NCBI RefSeq assembly: GCF_000831645.3
Contig: NZ_CP012559.1
Span: 1,736,001-1,800,000, forward strand
Direction: 5' to 3'
From: Companilactobacillus heilongjiangensis
Lineage (GTDB): Bacteria; Bacillota; Bacilli; Lactobacillales; Lactobacillaceae
DNA: 64,000 bases
Within the stretch, counting starts at the first letter, position 1, and each line of letters opens with the position of its first letter. Below, piece after piece: positions 38,018-49,226 of this stretch. A program made the translations under genes and the position numbers. The notes beneath the pieces were generated by a model, which was not told the DNA's origin, did not search any database, and saw nothing but the letters and a program-made list of their open reading frames with translations.

Positions 38018-40378
38018 TTATCTTTCCATATTTTGTCTGATTTCGGCCTTCATGAATAATCTTGTAACATCATATTCAATATCAGAAACCATTTCTTCAA
38101 ACATACGATATCCTTCTTCTTGGTACTCAACCAAAGGATTCAATTGTCCGTAACCACGGAGACCAATTGATTGACGTAGTTGATCCATAGCATCGATATG
38201 ATCTGTCCAGTGTTCATCAACAACTCTCAAGATAACAACCTTTTCAAATTCAAGCATTTGTGAAGGATCACCAAGTTGTTCTTTCTTTTGTTCGTAATTC
38301 TTGTGAACAAAGTCCATCAAGTACTTAATGATTTCATCTTGTGATTTAAGTTGTAGATCAACGACATCCATTTGTTTGTCGTTAACCAAAGCAGCTTTAG
38401 CAAAGTCAGCAATTGCTTCGAGTTCCCAATCGTCTTCTTTACCTTGTGTATGAACTGCAACTTGAGCTTTAATAGTACGTTCGATCATTGGAAGTAGAAC
38501 TTTATCAAGATCTTGTTCTTCGTTGATAACTTCCATTCTCTCTTTATAGATAACTTCACGTTGTTCACGCATAACATCATCATATTGAAGAGTATTCTTA
38601 CGAGTATCGTAGTTATTACCTTCAACACGTTTTTGAGCGGATTCAACTTGACGAGTCATCATACGACTTTGGATAACGGCATCGTCATCTTCAATCTTCA
38701 ATGTCTTCAAGACACGTTTGATTCTTTCTGAACCGAAACGTTTCATCAAGTCATCTTCAAGTGACATGTAGAATTGTGTTACACCAGGATCACCTTGACG
38801 ACCTGAACGTCCACGAAGTTGGTTATCAATACGACGAGATTCGTGACGTTCTGTACCAAGCACACATAGACCACCGAGTTCTACAACGCCAGGTCCAAGT
38901 TTGATATCTGTACCACGACCAGCCATATTAGTAGCGATTGTAACGGCGCCACGTTGACCAGCATTCATAACGATTTCAGCTTCCTTAGCATGGTTCTTAG
39001 CATTAAGAACAGCATGAGGAATGCCCTCTTTATCAAGTAATTTAGATAGGTATTCTGAAGATTCAACCGCAACAGTACCAACTAGTAAAGGTTGACCCTT
39101 AGCGTGACGGCGTTTGATGTCTTCAACAACAGCTTTAAACTTACTTTGTAAAGTTGGATAAAGCAAATCATCCTTATCATCACGGATAACTGGCTTGTTA
39201 GTAGGAATTGAAATAACTTCCATGTTGTAGATTTCTCTAAACTCTTCAGCTTCTGTCTTAGCAGTACCAGTCATACCAGATAACTTGTCATACATACGGA
39301 AGAAGTTTTGATAAGTGATGTTAGCCATAGTCTTGGTTTCATCTTGAATTTCTACACCTTCCTTAGCTTCAATAGCTTGGTGTAGTCCATCAGAATAACG
39401 ACGACCATCCATAACACGACCAGTAAATTGGTCAACGATCTTAACTTCGCCTTCTTGAACAACATAGTCAATATTTAGACTCATGATGTAGTTAGCACGC
39501 AAAGCTTGATCCATATGGTGGTTCAAGACAGTATTATCAATATCATAAAGGTTATCGAGGCCGAAGTAATCTTCAGCCTTTCTAATACCTGTTTCAGTTA
39601 AACTGATTGACTTTGTAGGCCAATCAATCTTGTAATCATCTTTTTCAAGTGTCTTAGCAAAACGGTCAGCACGCACATACATGGCTGTTGACTTTTCGGC
39701 AGCACCAGAAATGATCAAAGGAGTTCTAGCTTCATCAATTAAAATGGAGTCAACTTCATCGACAATGGCATAGTGTAATGGACGTTGAACCATTTGTTCC
39801 TTGTAAACAACCATGTTGTCACGCAAGTAATCAAATCCAAGTTCACTATTTGTTGAATAAGTGATGTCACAATTGTAGGCAGCACGTTTTTCTTCTGAGT
39901 CCATGCTATTAATGTTCAAACCAACGGTTAAGCCTAACCAGTTGTATAGTTCACCCATTTGTTTAGCATCACGACCAGATAGATATTCGTTAACTGTAAC
40001 AACGTGAACACCCTTGCCATCAAGCGCATTCAAGTAAACAGGCAATGTAGCTGTCAAAGTTTTACCTTCACCAGTTTTCATTTCAGCAATATTACCTTCG
40101 TGTAAAGTAATACCACCAATCAATTGCACTCTAAATGGGTACAATCCAAGGACTCTTTTAGCACCCTCACGGGCTGTAGCAAATGCTTCAGGCAAAATAT
40201 CATCGAGAGTTTCGCCCTTTGCTAGTCTTTCTTTAAATTCTGGAGTCTTAGCTTTAAGTTCTTCGTCAGAAAGTTTGCTGTAAGCATCAGCATAGCTTTC
40301 AATCTTATCGGCAATTTTGCCCATACGTTTAACTTCTCTTTTATCGCTTTCGACCCATCTTCTTAGTGGATTTGCCAT
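38018..40378 (-). CDS. secA: Preprotein translocase ATPase SecA
   Basis: 786 residues. Walker A MKTGEGKT (101-107), Walker [13 protein letters not shown] near 208-219, helicase motif [10 protein letters not shown] near 490 and [13 protein letters not shown]. It ends QNMER without the C-terminal zinc motif seen in many SecA proteins, which is usual for lactobacilli. It drives secretory proteins through SecYEG. Ribosome site AGGAG lies before ATG. Followed by prfB after 42 bp. Confidence 0.98.
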   Translation of the reverse strand: MANPLRRWVESDKREVKRMGKIADKIESYADAYSKLSDEELKAKTPEFKERLAKGETLDDILPEAFATAREGAKRVLGLYPFRVQLIGGITLHEGNIAEMKTGEGKTLTATLPVYLNALDGKGVHVVTVNEYLSGRDAKQMGELYNWLGLTVGLNINSMDSEEKRAAYNCDITYSTNSELGFDYLRDNMVVYKEQMVQRPLHYAIVDEVDSILIDEARTPLIISGAAEKSTAMYVRADRFAKTLEKDDYKIDWPTKSISLTETGIRKAEDYFGLDNLYDIDNTVLNHHMDQALRANYIMSLNIDYVVQEGEVKIVDQFTGRVMDGRRYSDGLHQAIEAKEGVEIQDETKTMANITYQNFFRMYDKLSGMTGTAKTEAEEFREIYNMEVISIPTNKPVIRDDKDDLLYPTLQSKFKAVVEDIKRRHAKGQPLLVGTVAVESSEYLSKLLDKEGIPHAVLNAKNHAKEAEIVMNAGQRGAVTIATNMAGRGTDIKLGPGVVELGGLCVLGTERHESRRIDNQLRGRSGRQGDPGVTQFYMSLEDDLMKRFGSERIKRVLKTLKIEDDDAVIQSRMMTRQVESAQKRVEGNNYDTRKNTLQYDDVMREQREVIYKERMEVINEEQDLDKVLLPMIERTIKAQVAVHTQGKEDDWELEAIADFAKAALVNDKQMDVVDLQLKSQDEIIKYLMDFVHKNYEQKKEQLGDPSQMLEFEKVVILRVVDEHWTDHIDAMDQLRQSIGLRGYGQLNPLVEYQEEGYRMFEEMVSDIEYDVTRLFMKAEIRQNMER

Positions 40379-40543
40379 ATTAATATATCTCTCCTAAGTG
40401 TTATAAACATACTCTTAATAGTAGCATTTTTTTTTAGACTTTTAAACTTAATATAAATTAAACAGACTTTTCAGGATTACAATGATACACCATTTCTAAA
40501 ATCTTTGTGTTAAGAAAGCTTTACAAACGCACTTCCGGAGTAC

Positions 40544-40579
40544 AAAAAAAGCCGAGACAGTAAGGCCGCCTCAGCTTTA
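40544..40579 (-). terminator. Terminator of hpf
   Basis: GCTGAG and CTCGGC pair on the minus strand, then seven T. Lies just after the hpf stop. Confidence 0.7.
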
Positions 40580-40590
40580 AATTTATTTTT

Positions 40591-41139
40591 TTATTCGTTT
40601 GTTTCAATCAGACCATATTTGCCATCATTACGTTTGTATACGATACTGGCTCCATTTGTTTCTGAATCTTCAAAAATGAAGAATTCGTGGCCAAGCATTT
40701 CCATTTGTAGAACAGCTTCTTCAGCATCCATTGGCTTCAATGATAGACGCTTTGTTCTAACGATTTGTGACTTATCCTCATCTGTGTCATCAGGTGTGAC
40801 ATCATCCAAAGGAATATCCTTTAGACTGCCGCCTTCACGACTCTTACGGTTGACACGTGTCTTGAATTTCTTAACTTGTCTTTCAAGCTTGTCAACAACG
40901 AGATCGATACCTGCGTACAAATCATCGTTCAATTCTTCAGCCCTCAATGTGATATATGGCAATGGAATTGTTACTTCAACCTTTGTACCTTTTGAAGGGT
41001 ATGTTTTCAAGTTTACATGAGCAATTGGATTACTTTCATCGCTGAAGTATTTTTCCATTTTGGAAATTCTCTTCTCGACATATTCGCGAATTGATGAAGT
41101 TACTTCAATATTTTCACCACGTACATTAATAGTTAACAT
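40591..41139 (-). CDS. hpf: Ribosome hibernation promoting factor, long form
   Basis: 182 residues. N-terminal S30AE domain (residues 1-100, GENIEVTSSIREYVEKRISKME), linker, then a C-terminal dimerisation domain (120-182, RTKRLSLKPMDAEEAVLQMEMLGHEFFIF). The long form joins two 70S ribosomes into inactive 100S particles in stationary phase. It lies between comFC and secA as in other Bacillales and lactobacilli. Confidence 0.95.
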   Translation of the reverse strand: MLTINVRGENIEVTSSIREYVEKRISKMEKYFSDESNPIAHVNLKTYPSKGTKVEVTIPLPYITLRAEELNDDLYAGIDLVVDKLERQVKKFKTRVNRKSREGGSLKDIPLDDVTPDDTDEDKSQIVRTKRLSLKPMDAEEAVLQMEMLGHEFFIFEDSETNGASIVYKRNDGKYGLIETNE

Positions 41140-41235
41140 AATAATCTCTCCTTCCGACGATAGGAAATTAAAGAGTGTTCTTACATCTCTTTAGTGTAAT
41201 TATAATATTCTTATGCCAATATGACAACGTTTCCA

Positions 41236-41916
41236 TTACCTAGATAATGAAAATGTGGAAATATTTTCGAATCCAGTCTTCAAAAATATATCATGAGCAT
41301 GCATTAAAGTGCGTCCGGTCGTGTAAATATCATCCAATATTAAAATCCGTTGCTCTTTTTGAATTTTACTGAACTCTGGCAGCGCCGAAAAAGTCTGTGG
41401 CGTATTTAGTCGTTCAATTCGATTCTTCTGTGCTTGTGGTTTATCAGCGTCGACTTTAACCAAAAGCGGCTTCAGATCAAAAATATCGGCATATAATTCA
41501 TAAACGGGATCAAATCCGCGTGCTTGAAGATGGCTTTCGCTAGCAGGAATATATGTGACTACATCAAAGTTATTCCGTAAAGACCAGTTCTTTATGTCCT
41601 GAAAAAATAATCGAGCTAACAAGACATCTCCATATCTCTTATACAGCTTGAAGTAGCTGTGTATGAACTGATTATACTCGAACAAAGCCTGATGGCAATT
41701 GATAATGCCATATTTTTGTTCCCACATATAGCAATCCGTGCAAACGCCATCACTATCCGGCTTCAAACAACGGGGACAATTATTCCGTCCTATCAGTGGT
41801 GCTAACTGCTTTCGGCATAAATTACAGATATAATTTGGGACTATTTCTTTAAATAAAAATATTTCTTTTATCGAGAGACTATTATTAATTGAATTGCCAC
41901 AATTGAGACATTTCAT
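41236..41916 (-). CDS. comFC: Competence/phosphoribosyltransferase family protein ComFC
   Basis: 226 residues. Zinc-type cysteine pairs at the start (CLNCG; CNLC; CPRC; CTDC) and a C-terminal phosphoribosyltransferase-like loop ILILDDIYTTGRT. Known to be needed for natural transformation with ComFA. Its start overlaps the comFA stop by 4 bp. Confidence 0.92.
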   Translation of the reverse strand: MKCLNCGNSINNSLSIKEIFLFKEIVPNYICNLCRKQLAPLIGRNNCPRCLKPDSDGVCTDCYMWEQKYGIINCHQALFEYNQFIHSYFKLYKRYGDVLLARLFFQDIKNWSLRNNFDVVTYIPASESHLQARGFDPVYELYADIFDLKPLLVKVDADKPQAQKNRIERLNTPQTFSALPEFSKIQKEQRILILDDIYTTGRTLMHAHDIFLKTGFENISTFSLSR

Positions 41917-43222
41917 TTCTTCGCCTGCTGATTCAAATAAGCAATTTCAGAACATGCTAAGCGAACCTGTTGATTATAATATTGATAGTAGAAATGAACT
42001 TCATCATCATACGAATCGCTCCCACGTCCAGCTCGACCAGCTATTTGAATCAAGGCAGTCTTAGAGAACTCCTTAGCTTGGGCATCCAAAACAATAACGG
42101 TGATTTTTTTGAAGGTCACACCTCGTTCTAAAATTGTTGTGGTCAAAATGGCTTGAACACGTTGGTCACGAAATTGTTGGACTTTCTCTAAGCGATGCTC
42201 ATCTTTAGAACTGACATCAACGAATGTTAATAATGGATATAATTTTATTAATTGCTTAGCAAAATTTTTCATTGTTGGAATCTGTGGAAAAAATAACATG
42301 AATCGTTCATTGTTTTTGATGAGACGTTGAAGTTTCAATCTTAACCGCGGATTTATCTTGCCAAAGGTAATTGGTTTTAATAATAAATGACAGTGAGGCT
42401 CCGGCAATGGATGACCGTGGAACCTTTGATATAATTTAGTTATTGAAATTTTTTGTTGCTTAACTTGCGATAATAATTCTTTCGGCGGCGTGGCTGACAA
42501 ATAGACAATCATCCCCGTTGGTTTCTTAGCCTTCTTAATCGCTCGATGCAACATCATATTTCCCGCCAACGGATAGGAATCAACTTCATCAACCACCAAC
42601 ACATCAAACGCCGCTTCAAAACGGATCAGTTGATGAACAGTTGCCAACATGATTTGCGTTAATTGATAAGGCTCCTCACTTTTACCGTGAAACAAGCCCA
42701 CAGTCGTATTTGGAAAAACCTTTTGAATTCGGGGAAACAATTCAATACAAACATCCACTCTAGGCGAACAGATAGCAATCCGTTGACCTTGTTTTAAAAC
42801 TTGCTCAATCAAAGGGAAAATCATTTCCGTTTTACCTGCACCAGTCACGGCCCAAACCAAATGACTCCGATGATTCTCAAACGCCATTAACAGCTCTCTG
42901 ACACCTTTCTCTTGATTGGCTGTCAATGTACCATCCCACACCAAATAATCGTTCTGCTGGGGATAATTAATTGCTGTCGGCGTTATAAGCAACTGACCGT
43001 CTATCGGCAACTTGCCCAAATTGATACAACTTCGACAATATTGCAGTTTAATCGGCAACCGATCGAGTTTCATTAGGCAACGACGGCAAAATAGTTATCA
43101 TTTTTCTTAAACGTGGTCGGAACAACTTTTCCACCACAACTTTGAAGATATTGTAAAACTTCAGGTTTTAAGTCGGTAGTCTGAATAATTCGACCGCCTA
43201 AATACTCATTTAAATTGTCCAT
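41913..43222 (-). pseudogene. comFA: Competence helicase ComFA, frameshifted near the N-terminus
   Basis: Downstream frame (from ATG 43073) gives 386 residues with Walker A VTGAGKTEM, VVDEVDSYPL, motif III SATPPKELL and motif VI QIAGRAGRG. The true N-terminus starts at ATG 43222 (MDNLNEYLGGRII) in another frame and runs out at 43073. Adding one T to the four-T run (minus strand, 43091-43088) would join both frames as ...NDNYFCRRCLMKLDR and restore the CxxC...CxxC zinc motif and a 436-residue ComFA. Either a real inactivating deletion or a sequencing error. Confidence 0.8.
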
Positions 43223-43253
43223 AATCAAAACTACGTAAAGGAGACATACTTTT

Positions 43254-43892
43254 TTGCAAAATTATAAAACAATCGCTAAAACTGGTAGTCACGAAAAAGA
43301 CATCAAGAAATCACGTTTCATAGCCCACATCGCTCAAACCTTTTCTGAAGCTGAAGCTAATGAATTTATCAAAAAGATCCGCGAACAAGAATCCGGTGCA
43401 ACACACAACTGTACGGCTTTTATCGTATTAGAGAACGTCAAAATCGAACGGATGTCAGATGACGGCGAACCAAGCGGAACTGCAGGTTCCCCTATTTTGA
43501 ACGTGTTGCAGCAACAAGACCTCCAAAACGTTACCGTCGTCGTTACACGTTACTTTGGTGGCATTAAATTGGGTGCTGGTGGATTGATCAGAGCTTATTC
43601 ATCAACAACCGCCGAAGCCGTCAAGGAGATTGGTTTAGTCGAAAATCGTATCCAACAAGGATATGAATTAACAATTCCATATCATATGTTTGATAAATTC
43701 GATAACTATGCTCGTAAAGAAAATATTAATTTAGAGAATAAGCAGTTCACATCAGACGTTCAGTGTGAAATTTATTTAGACGTCACCAATGCCGAAGAAT
43801 CAGTCCAAAATATTAAGGACCTCTTTCAAAACCAAATTATCATCAAGGAAACTGATAAAACTTATAAACAAGTTCCTGTCGAAGCTAACTAA
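43254..43892 (+). CDS. yvyE: YigZ/IMPACT family protein
   Basis: 212 residues, UPF0029 family. N-terminal domain 1-115 with SRFIAHIA, GATHNCTAF, DDGEPSGTAGSP and VTRYFGGIKLGAGGL; C-terminal ferredoxin-like domain 135-205. Function is not settled; eukaryotic IMPACT modulates GCN2. TTG start, with AAAGGAG about 10 bases upstream and no other start in frame nearby. It is divergent from comFA, with only 31 bp between the starts. Confidence 0.92.
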   Translation: MQNYKTIAKTGSHEKDIKKSRFIAHIAQTFSEAEANEFIKKIREQESGATHNCTAFIVLENVKIERMSDDGEPSGTAGSPILNVLQQQDLQNVTVVVTRYFGGIKLGAGGLIRAYSSTTAEAVKEIGLVENRIQQGYELTIPYHMFDKFDNYARKENINLENKQFTSDVQCEIYLDVTNAEESVQNIKDLFQNQIIIKETDKTYKQVPVEAN

Positions 43893-43916
43893 AATATCAA
43901 AATTAATTACTAAAGC

Positions 43917-43959
43917 AAAAACGCCAGACAATTCCTATTGGAATATCTGACGTTTTTTA
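43917..43959 (+). terminator. Terminator of yvyE
   Basis: AACGCCAGACAATTCC and GGAATATCTGACGTT pair around TATT, then a T-run. A-run on the other side suggests bidirectional use. Confidence 0.85.
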
Positions 43960-44009
43960 TTTTGAAAAAATAATTACATTTTTAAATAACGCTGCATAAA
44001 AAAATAACA

Positions 44010-44191
44010 TAGCCGGAGGCGACGAGGGATGGAGTTCAGCAGTGATAGTTATGTTAGGCTGGCGGTTTTCCAGTCTTACATAACAGGACGTCTTTTGAGA
44101 CGCGAACTTCGGCTCAAAAACGAGGGTCGAGACCGCTCTTTGGCTCGAGCCGGTCCCACTGCGAACTCCATCTCTCGTCACCTCCGGCGGC
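44010..44191 (-). repeat. PRE copy 9 (reverse, unpaired)
   Basis: Almost a duplicate of copy 8. The GCCG end is 15 bp from the 3' end of the XRE membrane gene; the CTA end faces the yvyE terminator. P1 has a few mismatches at the edge, as in GAGGCGACGAGGGATGG against CCATCTCTCGTCACCTC. Confidence 0.9.
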
Positions 44192-44206
44192 AAACCAAAA
44201 ACCCGC

Positions 44207-44962
44207 CTAATACTTACCAGTTCTCATAGAAAAGACTTTCTCAGAACCATGACCTTTTTCTCCGCTACTCTTCCAAGTATCATACATCCCACGATATTCA
44301 GAATAATCTTTAAACATATTGTTGCGAATTGTTTTCGGAATCGAATCCCAATCAACAAAATTCATCCGCGAAACGTACATCCCCCGATGTTCAACCATTG
44401 CATATGGTTTATCAACTGGTGGCAGTCCTCCGTAAAAAGTCAAAAATGAAGAATTCCCCCAAGCATCATCCGTTACAACCATATGTTGGTATGGTGTCCC
44501 CAGAACTTTCTTAGTCTTACCATGTTCATCTTTCATACGTGCAAAGTCCGAGTCGATAGCATTCTTTTCTGTTGGTAAAGCCGCATAACCCACTTTTGTT
44601 TTGATCAATGGATTGAAACGGTCAACCATCTCATTTTGATATTGGTATGTGGACAAGAATCCATAACCGCCCGCAAATATGGCAATACAAACTGCCACGG
44701 CCACCAATGTCCATTTATAAACTCGCTTTAATTTCAAATCCTTATCAATTTTTTCCACCGTTTCAGTACCTCCCTTTAAAAAGTCATCTAAGGAAACATT
44801 CAAAACGGAACTAAGATTGATCAACAACGAAATATCTGGATAAGTTCGACCGGTCTCCCAACTGGAAATCGTCTTATCAGAAACATTCAGTTTTAATGCC
44901 AATTGTTTCTGAGTTAAATTTTCTTGCTTACGATACTTCTTTAGTTGCTCGCTTAATTCCAT
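44207..44962 (-). CDS. XRE-type regulator with membrane anchor
   Basis: 251 residues from ATG 44962 (GAGGAG 7 bases upstream). HTH_3 domain at 3-60 (LTQKQLALKLNVSDKTISSWETG), one membrane segment near 85-105, then about 145 residues predicted outside the cell with no recognised domain. The layout suggests a signal-responsive DNA-binding membrane protein. Its own upstream region holds CAATAG...CTATTG repeats. Function unknown. Confidence 0.75.
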   Translation of the reverse strand: MELSEQLKKYRKQENLTQKQLALKLNVSDKTISSWETGRTYPDISLLINLSSVLNVSLDDFLKGGTETVEKIDKDLKLKRVYKWTLVAVAVCIAIFAGGYGFLSTYQYQNEMVDRFNPLIKTKVGYAALPTEKNAIDSDFARMKDEHGKTKKVLGTPYQHMVVTDDAWGNSSFLTFYGGLPPVDKPYAMVEHRGMYVSRMNFVDWDSIPKTIRNNMFKDYSEYRGMYDTWKSSGEKGHGSEKVFSMRTGKY

Positions 44963-45073
44963 CTCTATTCTCCTCAAAACCCATTTAAAAGGTGTTGTTC
45001 TATATATACCATCCCCCGAACGTGGAACTCAATAGATTCCTTGTCTATTGCTTGTGGAATTAACTCTAGGGAC

Positions 45074-45104
45074 AAAAAAAGCAGGCGCTATAACGGCGCT
45101 TGCT
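45074..45104 (-). terminator. Terminator of tagO
   Basis: AGCAAGCGC pairs with GCGCCTGCT, then seven T on the minus strand, overlapping the tagO stop. Confidence 0.85.
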
Positions 45105-46197
45105 AATCTTTCTTTTCTAATCGTTTCACAAATCTTTGAATTGCTTTTAGTAAAGGCTGTCGATTATCACCCAATAATCCGATTGATTCGATGAATAGTT
45201 CCAAACCAAACAGGACACCGACCGTCAATAACACGCTACCCCACAAAGTTGATAGTGGATAAAGCATTGAGATAAAGGCGAAAACCAATGACAAACCATA
45301 GATGACTAAAACTGTTTGTCTGTGCGACAAGCCTAATTGCATCAGTCTGTGGTGCAAATGATGTTTATCAGCTTGCATAATTGGCTTCTTGTTCAATAAT
45401 CGTCTCAAAATTGCGTAGACAGTATCGGTAATTGGCACACCCATGATCACAACTGGCATCAACAATGTAATGAACGTTACGTTCTTCAGACCTTTCAGTG
45501 AGAAGACGGCCATCATGAAGCCTATGAACAACGAACCGGTATCCCCTAAGAAGATACTGGCTGGGTGGAAATTATGCGGTAGAAAGCCAACTAGAGCTGC
45601 TACCATGGCAAAAATCCAAATGGCTACATACACATTCGTCATATTCAAGAAGAAGTACGCCATGACTCCCATAGTGAATAAGGCAATGATTGAAACTCCC
45701 GTAGCTAATCCATCCAGTCCATCAATCAAATTGACCGCATTAGTAATGGCAATGATCCAAATGATGGTGATTGGCAAACTCCACCAACCTAATTCAAACG
45801 AACCGATCAATGGCAACGTTACTTCATTCATCCTGATTCCAGCCAAGAAATAGATAACTAAAGCTGCTGCTAAAATACCAGCTAACTTGGCTTTGGGCGA
45901 TAGCTCACGGATATCGTCAATGATACCAGTCAAAATGATAATACATTCAGCCAAGAAAACACTGAACAACTCATGCGTCGGAAACTGTTCTCGCAATAAC
46001 ACAAACGTTGAGAAGTTAAACGCAATAAAAATAGCCAGACCACCCATTGTAGGCATTGGCTTGATATTTACACGCCGAGCGTTAGGTTTATCCACAGCTC
46101 CCAAAATATAAGCTAATTTCACTACGAAAGGAGTTATCGCAGCCGATAGAATCATCGTTAAAAATAATTTTACTATTACACTAAACATACCCGACAT
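45103..46197 (-). CDS. tagO: Undecaprenyl-phosphate GlcNAc-1-phosphate transferase (TagO/WecA)
   Basis: 364 residues, about 10-11 membrane segments. Catalytic Asp pair in GIIDDIRELSPKAKL (Asp94, Asp95) and NAVNLIDGLDGLATG near 152-166, plus the HHRLM loop near 280 that binds nucleotide sugar. It starts wall teichoic acid linkage-unit synthesis by moving GlcNAc-1-P to undecaprenyl phosphate. uppP in this window recycles the same lipid carrier. Confidence 0.95.
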   Translation of the reverse strand: MSGMFSVIVKLFLTMILSAAITPFVVKLAYILGAVDKPNARRVNIKPMPTMGGLAIFIAFNFSTFVLLREQFPTHELFSVFLAECIIILTGIIDDIRELSPKAKLAGILAAALVIYFLAGIRMNEVTLPLIGSFELGWWSLPITIIWIIAITNAVNLIDGLDGLATGVSIIALFTMGVMAYFFLNMTNVYVAIWIFAMVAALVGFLPHNFHPASIFLGDTGSLFIGFMMAVFSLKGLKNVTFITLLMPVVIMGVPITDTVYAILRRLLNKKPIMQADKHHLHHRLMQLGLSHRQTVLVIYGLSLVFAFISMLYPLSTLWGSVLLTVGVLFGLELFIESIGLLGDNRQPLLKAIQRFVKRLEKKD

Positions 46198-46266
46198 TTT
46201 TAGAAAAACTCACTTTCCATTAATAAAACAATTATACAATACCCTAGGCTTATTCCAAAAAGAAAT

Positions 46267-46294
46267 TAAAAAAGAGCGTACCATTTCGATACAC
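46267..46294 (-). terminator. Terminator of rny
   Basis: GTGTATC and GGTACGC pair with GU wobbles around GAAAT on the minus strand, followed by CTCTTTTTT. Confidence 0.6.
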
Positions 46295-46305
46295 CCCATT
46301 AAAAA

Positions 46306-47871
46306 TTATTTCGCTAATTCGACTTTTCTGATTTCACGAACAACTGTAACTTTAATATGACCTGGATACTCAAGGTTATCTTCAATTTCACCTTTCATAT
46401 CACGAGCTAAAATTGCAGCTTGATCATCGGAAATTTCTTCTGGCTTAACCATGACACGAATCTCATGACCAGCTTGAATAGCATAACTATGATCAACACC
46501 CTCGTGCTTGTTGGCAATCTCTTCTAGTTTTTCAAGACGGTGGATATAATTCTCCATCGACTCTGATCTAGCGCCGGGACGTGATGCCGAAATAGCATCA
46601 GCCGCAGCAACGATTGTTGCAATTAATGATGTTGGTTCCACATCCCCATGATGTGAAGCAATCGTATTAACGACTACTTCTGGTTCTTTATACTTGGTTG
46701 CGATATCCACGCCAATTTCAACGTGGGAACCGTCAACTTCACGATCGATAGCTTTACCGATATCGTGCAATAAACCTGCTCGTTTTGCTAACATAACATC
46801 TTCACCCATTTCAGCAGCCATTACAGCGGATAATTTAGCTACTTCAATAGAGTGATTCAAAACATTTTGACCGTAACTCGTACGATATTCCATTCGTCCG
46901 ATAATCTTGATTAAATCTGGATTCATTGAGCTGATTCCCAAACTATAAACGGTTTGTTCACCAACCTCACGAATATGATCGTCCATTTCTTTTCTGGACT
47001 TGTCGACCATTTCCTCAATGCGTGCAGGATGGATCCGACCATCTTCAATCAATTTCTCCAAAGCCATTCGAGCGATTTCTCGTCTGACAGGATCATAGGC
47101 ACTCAAAGCGACTGCTTCAGGAGTATCATCAATAATCAAATCAACACCTGTAAGCGCTTCAATCGTGCGGATATTTCTACCCTCACGGCCAATGATTCTA
47201 CCTTTCATGTCTTCATTAGGCAATGTAACGGTCGTTACAGTTGATTCAGAAACTGTATCAGCTGCACTTCTTTGAATAGCGGCAACAATTAAAGCCTTAG
47301 CGTCTTTTTCAGCACGTTGTTTGGCTTGTTCGTCGCTTTCTTGGATCATCTTGGCACGTTCATGGACTAATTCTTTGTTCAACTTATCAAGAATAATCTT
47401 TCTTGCTTGTTCACGAGTTAAGTTACTTACTCTTGTCAGCTCCGCTTGCTGTTCATTAAGAGTATCAGTCAATTGTTTAGCTTTTTCATCAAGTTTATGT
47501 TGTCGTGCTGAAATATTGTTCTCGTTATTTTCGATATTTTCCTCACGCTTTTCAAGCGATTGGTCCTTTTTATCCAAAATGTCTTGTCGTTCAAGAACTC
47601 TATTCTCTTGTTTTTGAACATCGCGGCGGCGTTCTTTCAACTCATCTTCTTGTTTTTCACGATATTGATGAATCTCATCTTTGGCTTCTAGCAAAGTTTC
47701 CTTTTTAAGAGACTTTGCAGCCTTTTTTGCGTCTGATACGATATCCCCAGCAGTTTGTTTTGCTTGTGAAAGTTTTTTCTCGTAAGCGTCTTTACAGAGA
47801 GCATATCCGAAAAGGACCCCTACGATTAATGTTACTATAGCGAAAGAGAAGGTTATGATAGCAGGATACAT
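46306..47871 (-). CDS. rny: Ribonuclease Y
   Basis: 521 residues. N-terminal membrane segment (6-25), long coiled coil (30-200), KH domain with [12 protein letters not shown] (224-235), and HD domain with His369-Asp370 in [11 protein letters not shown]. Membrane-bound endonuclease that initiates mRNA decay in Firmicutes. It lies between recA and tagO as in relatives. Confidence 0.98.
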   Translation of the reverse strand: MYPAIITFSFAIVTLIVGVLFGYALCKDAYEKKLSQAKQTAGDIVSDAKKAAKSLKKETLLEAKDEIHQYREKQEDELKERRRDVQKQENRVLERQDILDKKDQSLEKREENIENNENNISARQHKLDEKAKQLTDTLNEQQAELTRVSNLTREQARKIILDKLNKELVHERAKMIQESDEQAKQRAEKDAKALIVAAIQRSAADTVSESTVTTVTLPNEDMKGRIIGREGRNIRTIEALTGVDLIIDDTPEAVALSAYDPVRREIARMALEKLIEDGRIHPARIEEMVDKSRKEMDDHIREVGEQTVYSLGISSMNPDLIKIIGRMEYRTSYGQNVLNHSIEVAKLSAVMAAEMGEDVMLAKRAGLLHDIGKAIDREVDGSHVEIGVDIATKYKEPEVVVNTIASHHGDVEPTSLIATIVAAADAISASRPGARSESMENYIHRLEKLEEIANKHEGVDHSYAIQAGHEIRVMVKPEEISDDQAAILARDMKGEIEDNLEYPGHIKVTVVREIRKVELAK

Positions 47872-47987
47872 GCCATCACCTCCATGTTTGCTTTAAGAAA
47901 GTTTGTTTGTAAAACATATATGTTACAGAATATTTACATACAACTTAATATTATAGAATAAATATGACCTGTCAACCAAATAAAACG

Positions 47988-48019
47988 AAAAAAAGAGACT
48001 TAATCAGCCTCTTTTTTTA
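47988..48019 (-). terminator. Terminator of recA
   Basis: AGAGGC and GTCTCT pair around TGATTAA on the minus strand, then a T-run. Directly after the recA stop. Confidence 0.85.
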
Positions 48020-49156
48020 TTATTCGCTATCTTTTTTATCAGAATCAAGCTTTAAATCGATGTTGTCATCGCCTTTTTTGGCTTTAGAATCTGCTTTATC
48101 AGTCGACTTATCTTCTGACTTGTTAGCTTCATCGTCATTTTCAGCGACTTCTTCATCAGGTGTACCGTCCATGTTATAGGCAGCACGAACCTTTTGCTTG
48201 ATTTCTTCCATCTTGTCAGTGTTTTCTGCCAAGTAAGTCTTAGCGTTCTCACGACCTTGACCAATACGCTCGTCACCGTATGAGTACCATGAACCAGACT
48301 TGTCGATAATATCCTTATCAACGGCCATATCAACCAACTCACCAGTTTGAGAAATACCATGACCATACATGATATCAACAAGGGCAACCTTAAATGGTGG
48401 CGCAACCTTGTTCTTTACAACTTTGATCTTAGTACGGTTACCAATAACATCGGTACCGTCTTTAATTTGTTCAGCACGACGTACTTCAAGTCTAATTGTT
48501 GAATAGAACTTCAAAGCACGGCCACCAGGTGTAGTTTCTGGGTTACCAAACATGATACCAACTTTTTCACGAATTTGATTAATGAAAAGAGCAATGGTCT
48601 TAGTCTTGTTAATTGAGCCAGAAAGCTTACGTAAAGCTTGTGACATCAATCTAGCTTGTAGACCAACGTGGGCATCACCCATGTCCCCTTCAATTTCAGC
48701 ACGTGGGACCAAGGCAGCAACGGAATCGACAACGACGATATCAACGGCACCACTGGAAACCAAGGCATCGGCAATTTCGAGTCCTTGTTCACCAGTATCA
48801 GGTTGTGATAGCAATAAGTCATCAATATTAACACCCAAAGCGGTAGCATATGCAGGGTCCATCGCATTTTCAGCATCAATATAAGCAGCAGTACCACCTT
48901 GCTTTTGTACTTCAGCAACGGCGTGTAAAGCTACAGTTGTTTTACCAGAACTTTCAGGTCCATAGATTTCAACGATTCTTCCTCGTGGAAATCCACCGAC
49001 ACCAAGCGCGTTATCAAGGGCTAGTGAACCAGTAGAAACAGTTGAGATTTGAGTATTGAGATCATCACCCATTCTCATAATGGCCCCTTTACCAAAATCT
49101 TTTTCAATCTTTTTTAAGGCTACATCTAAAGCCTTTTGTCGTTCATCTTTAGCCAA
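48020..49156 (-). CDS. recA: Recombinase RecA
   Basis: 378 residues. Walker [10 protein letters not shown] (66-74), Walker [14 protein letters not shown] near 140, DNA-binding loop [16 protein letters not shown] near 205. The C-terminal 50 residues are acidic and lysine-rich. Strand exchange and LexA co-protease activity. AGGAGG lies 8 bases before ATG. Preceded by a consensus LexA box. Confidence 0.99.
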   Translation of the reverse strand: MAKDERQKALDVALKKIEKDFGKGAIMRMGDDLNTQISTVSTGSLALDNALGVGGFPRGRIVEIYGPESSGKTTVALHAVAEVQKQGGTAAYIDAENAMDPAYATALGVNIDDLLLSQPDTGEQGLEIADALVSSGAVDIVVVDSVAALVPRAEIEGDMGDAHVGLQARLMSQALRKLSGSINKTKTIALFINQIREKVGIMFGNPETTPGGRALKFYSTIRLEVRRAEQIKDGTDVIGNRTKIKVVKNKVAPPFKVALVDIMYGHGISQTGELVDMAVDKDIIDKSGSWYSYGDERIGQGRENAKTYLAENTDKMEEIKQKVRAAYNMDGTPDEEVAENDDEANKSEDKSTDKADSKAKKGDDNIDLKLDSDKKDSE

Positions 49157-49194
49157 ATTGCTTTCCTCCTAATGCATTCATCACTAGATATATT

Positions 49195-49224
49195 ATTAGT
49201 AATTCATCAAAAAAGCAAGAAAAA
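49195..49224 (-). promoter_or_regulatory. recA core promoter
   Basis: Minus strand TTGCTT, 17-bp spacer, TAATAT. It lies between the LexA box and the recA ribosome site. Positions are approximate to within a few bases. Confidence 0.5.
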
Positions 49225-49226
49225 AG

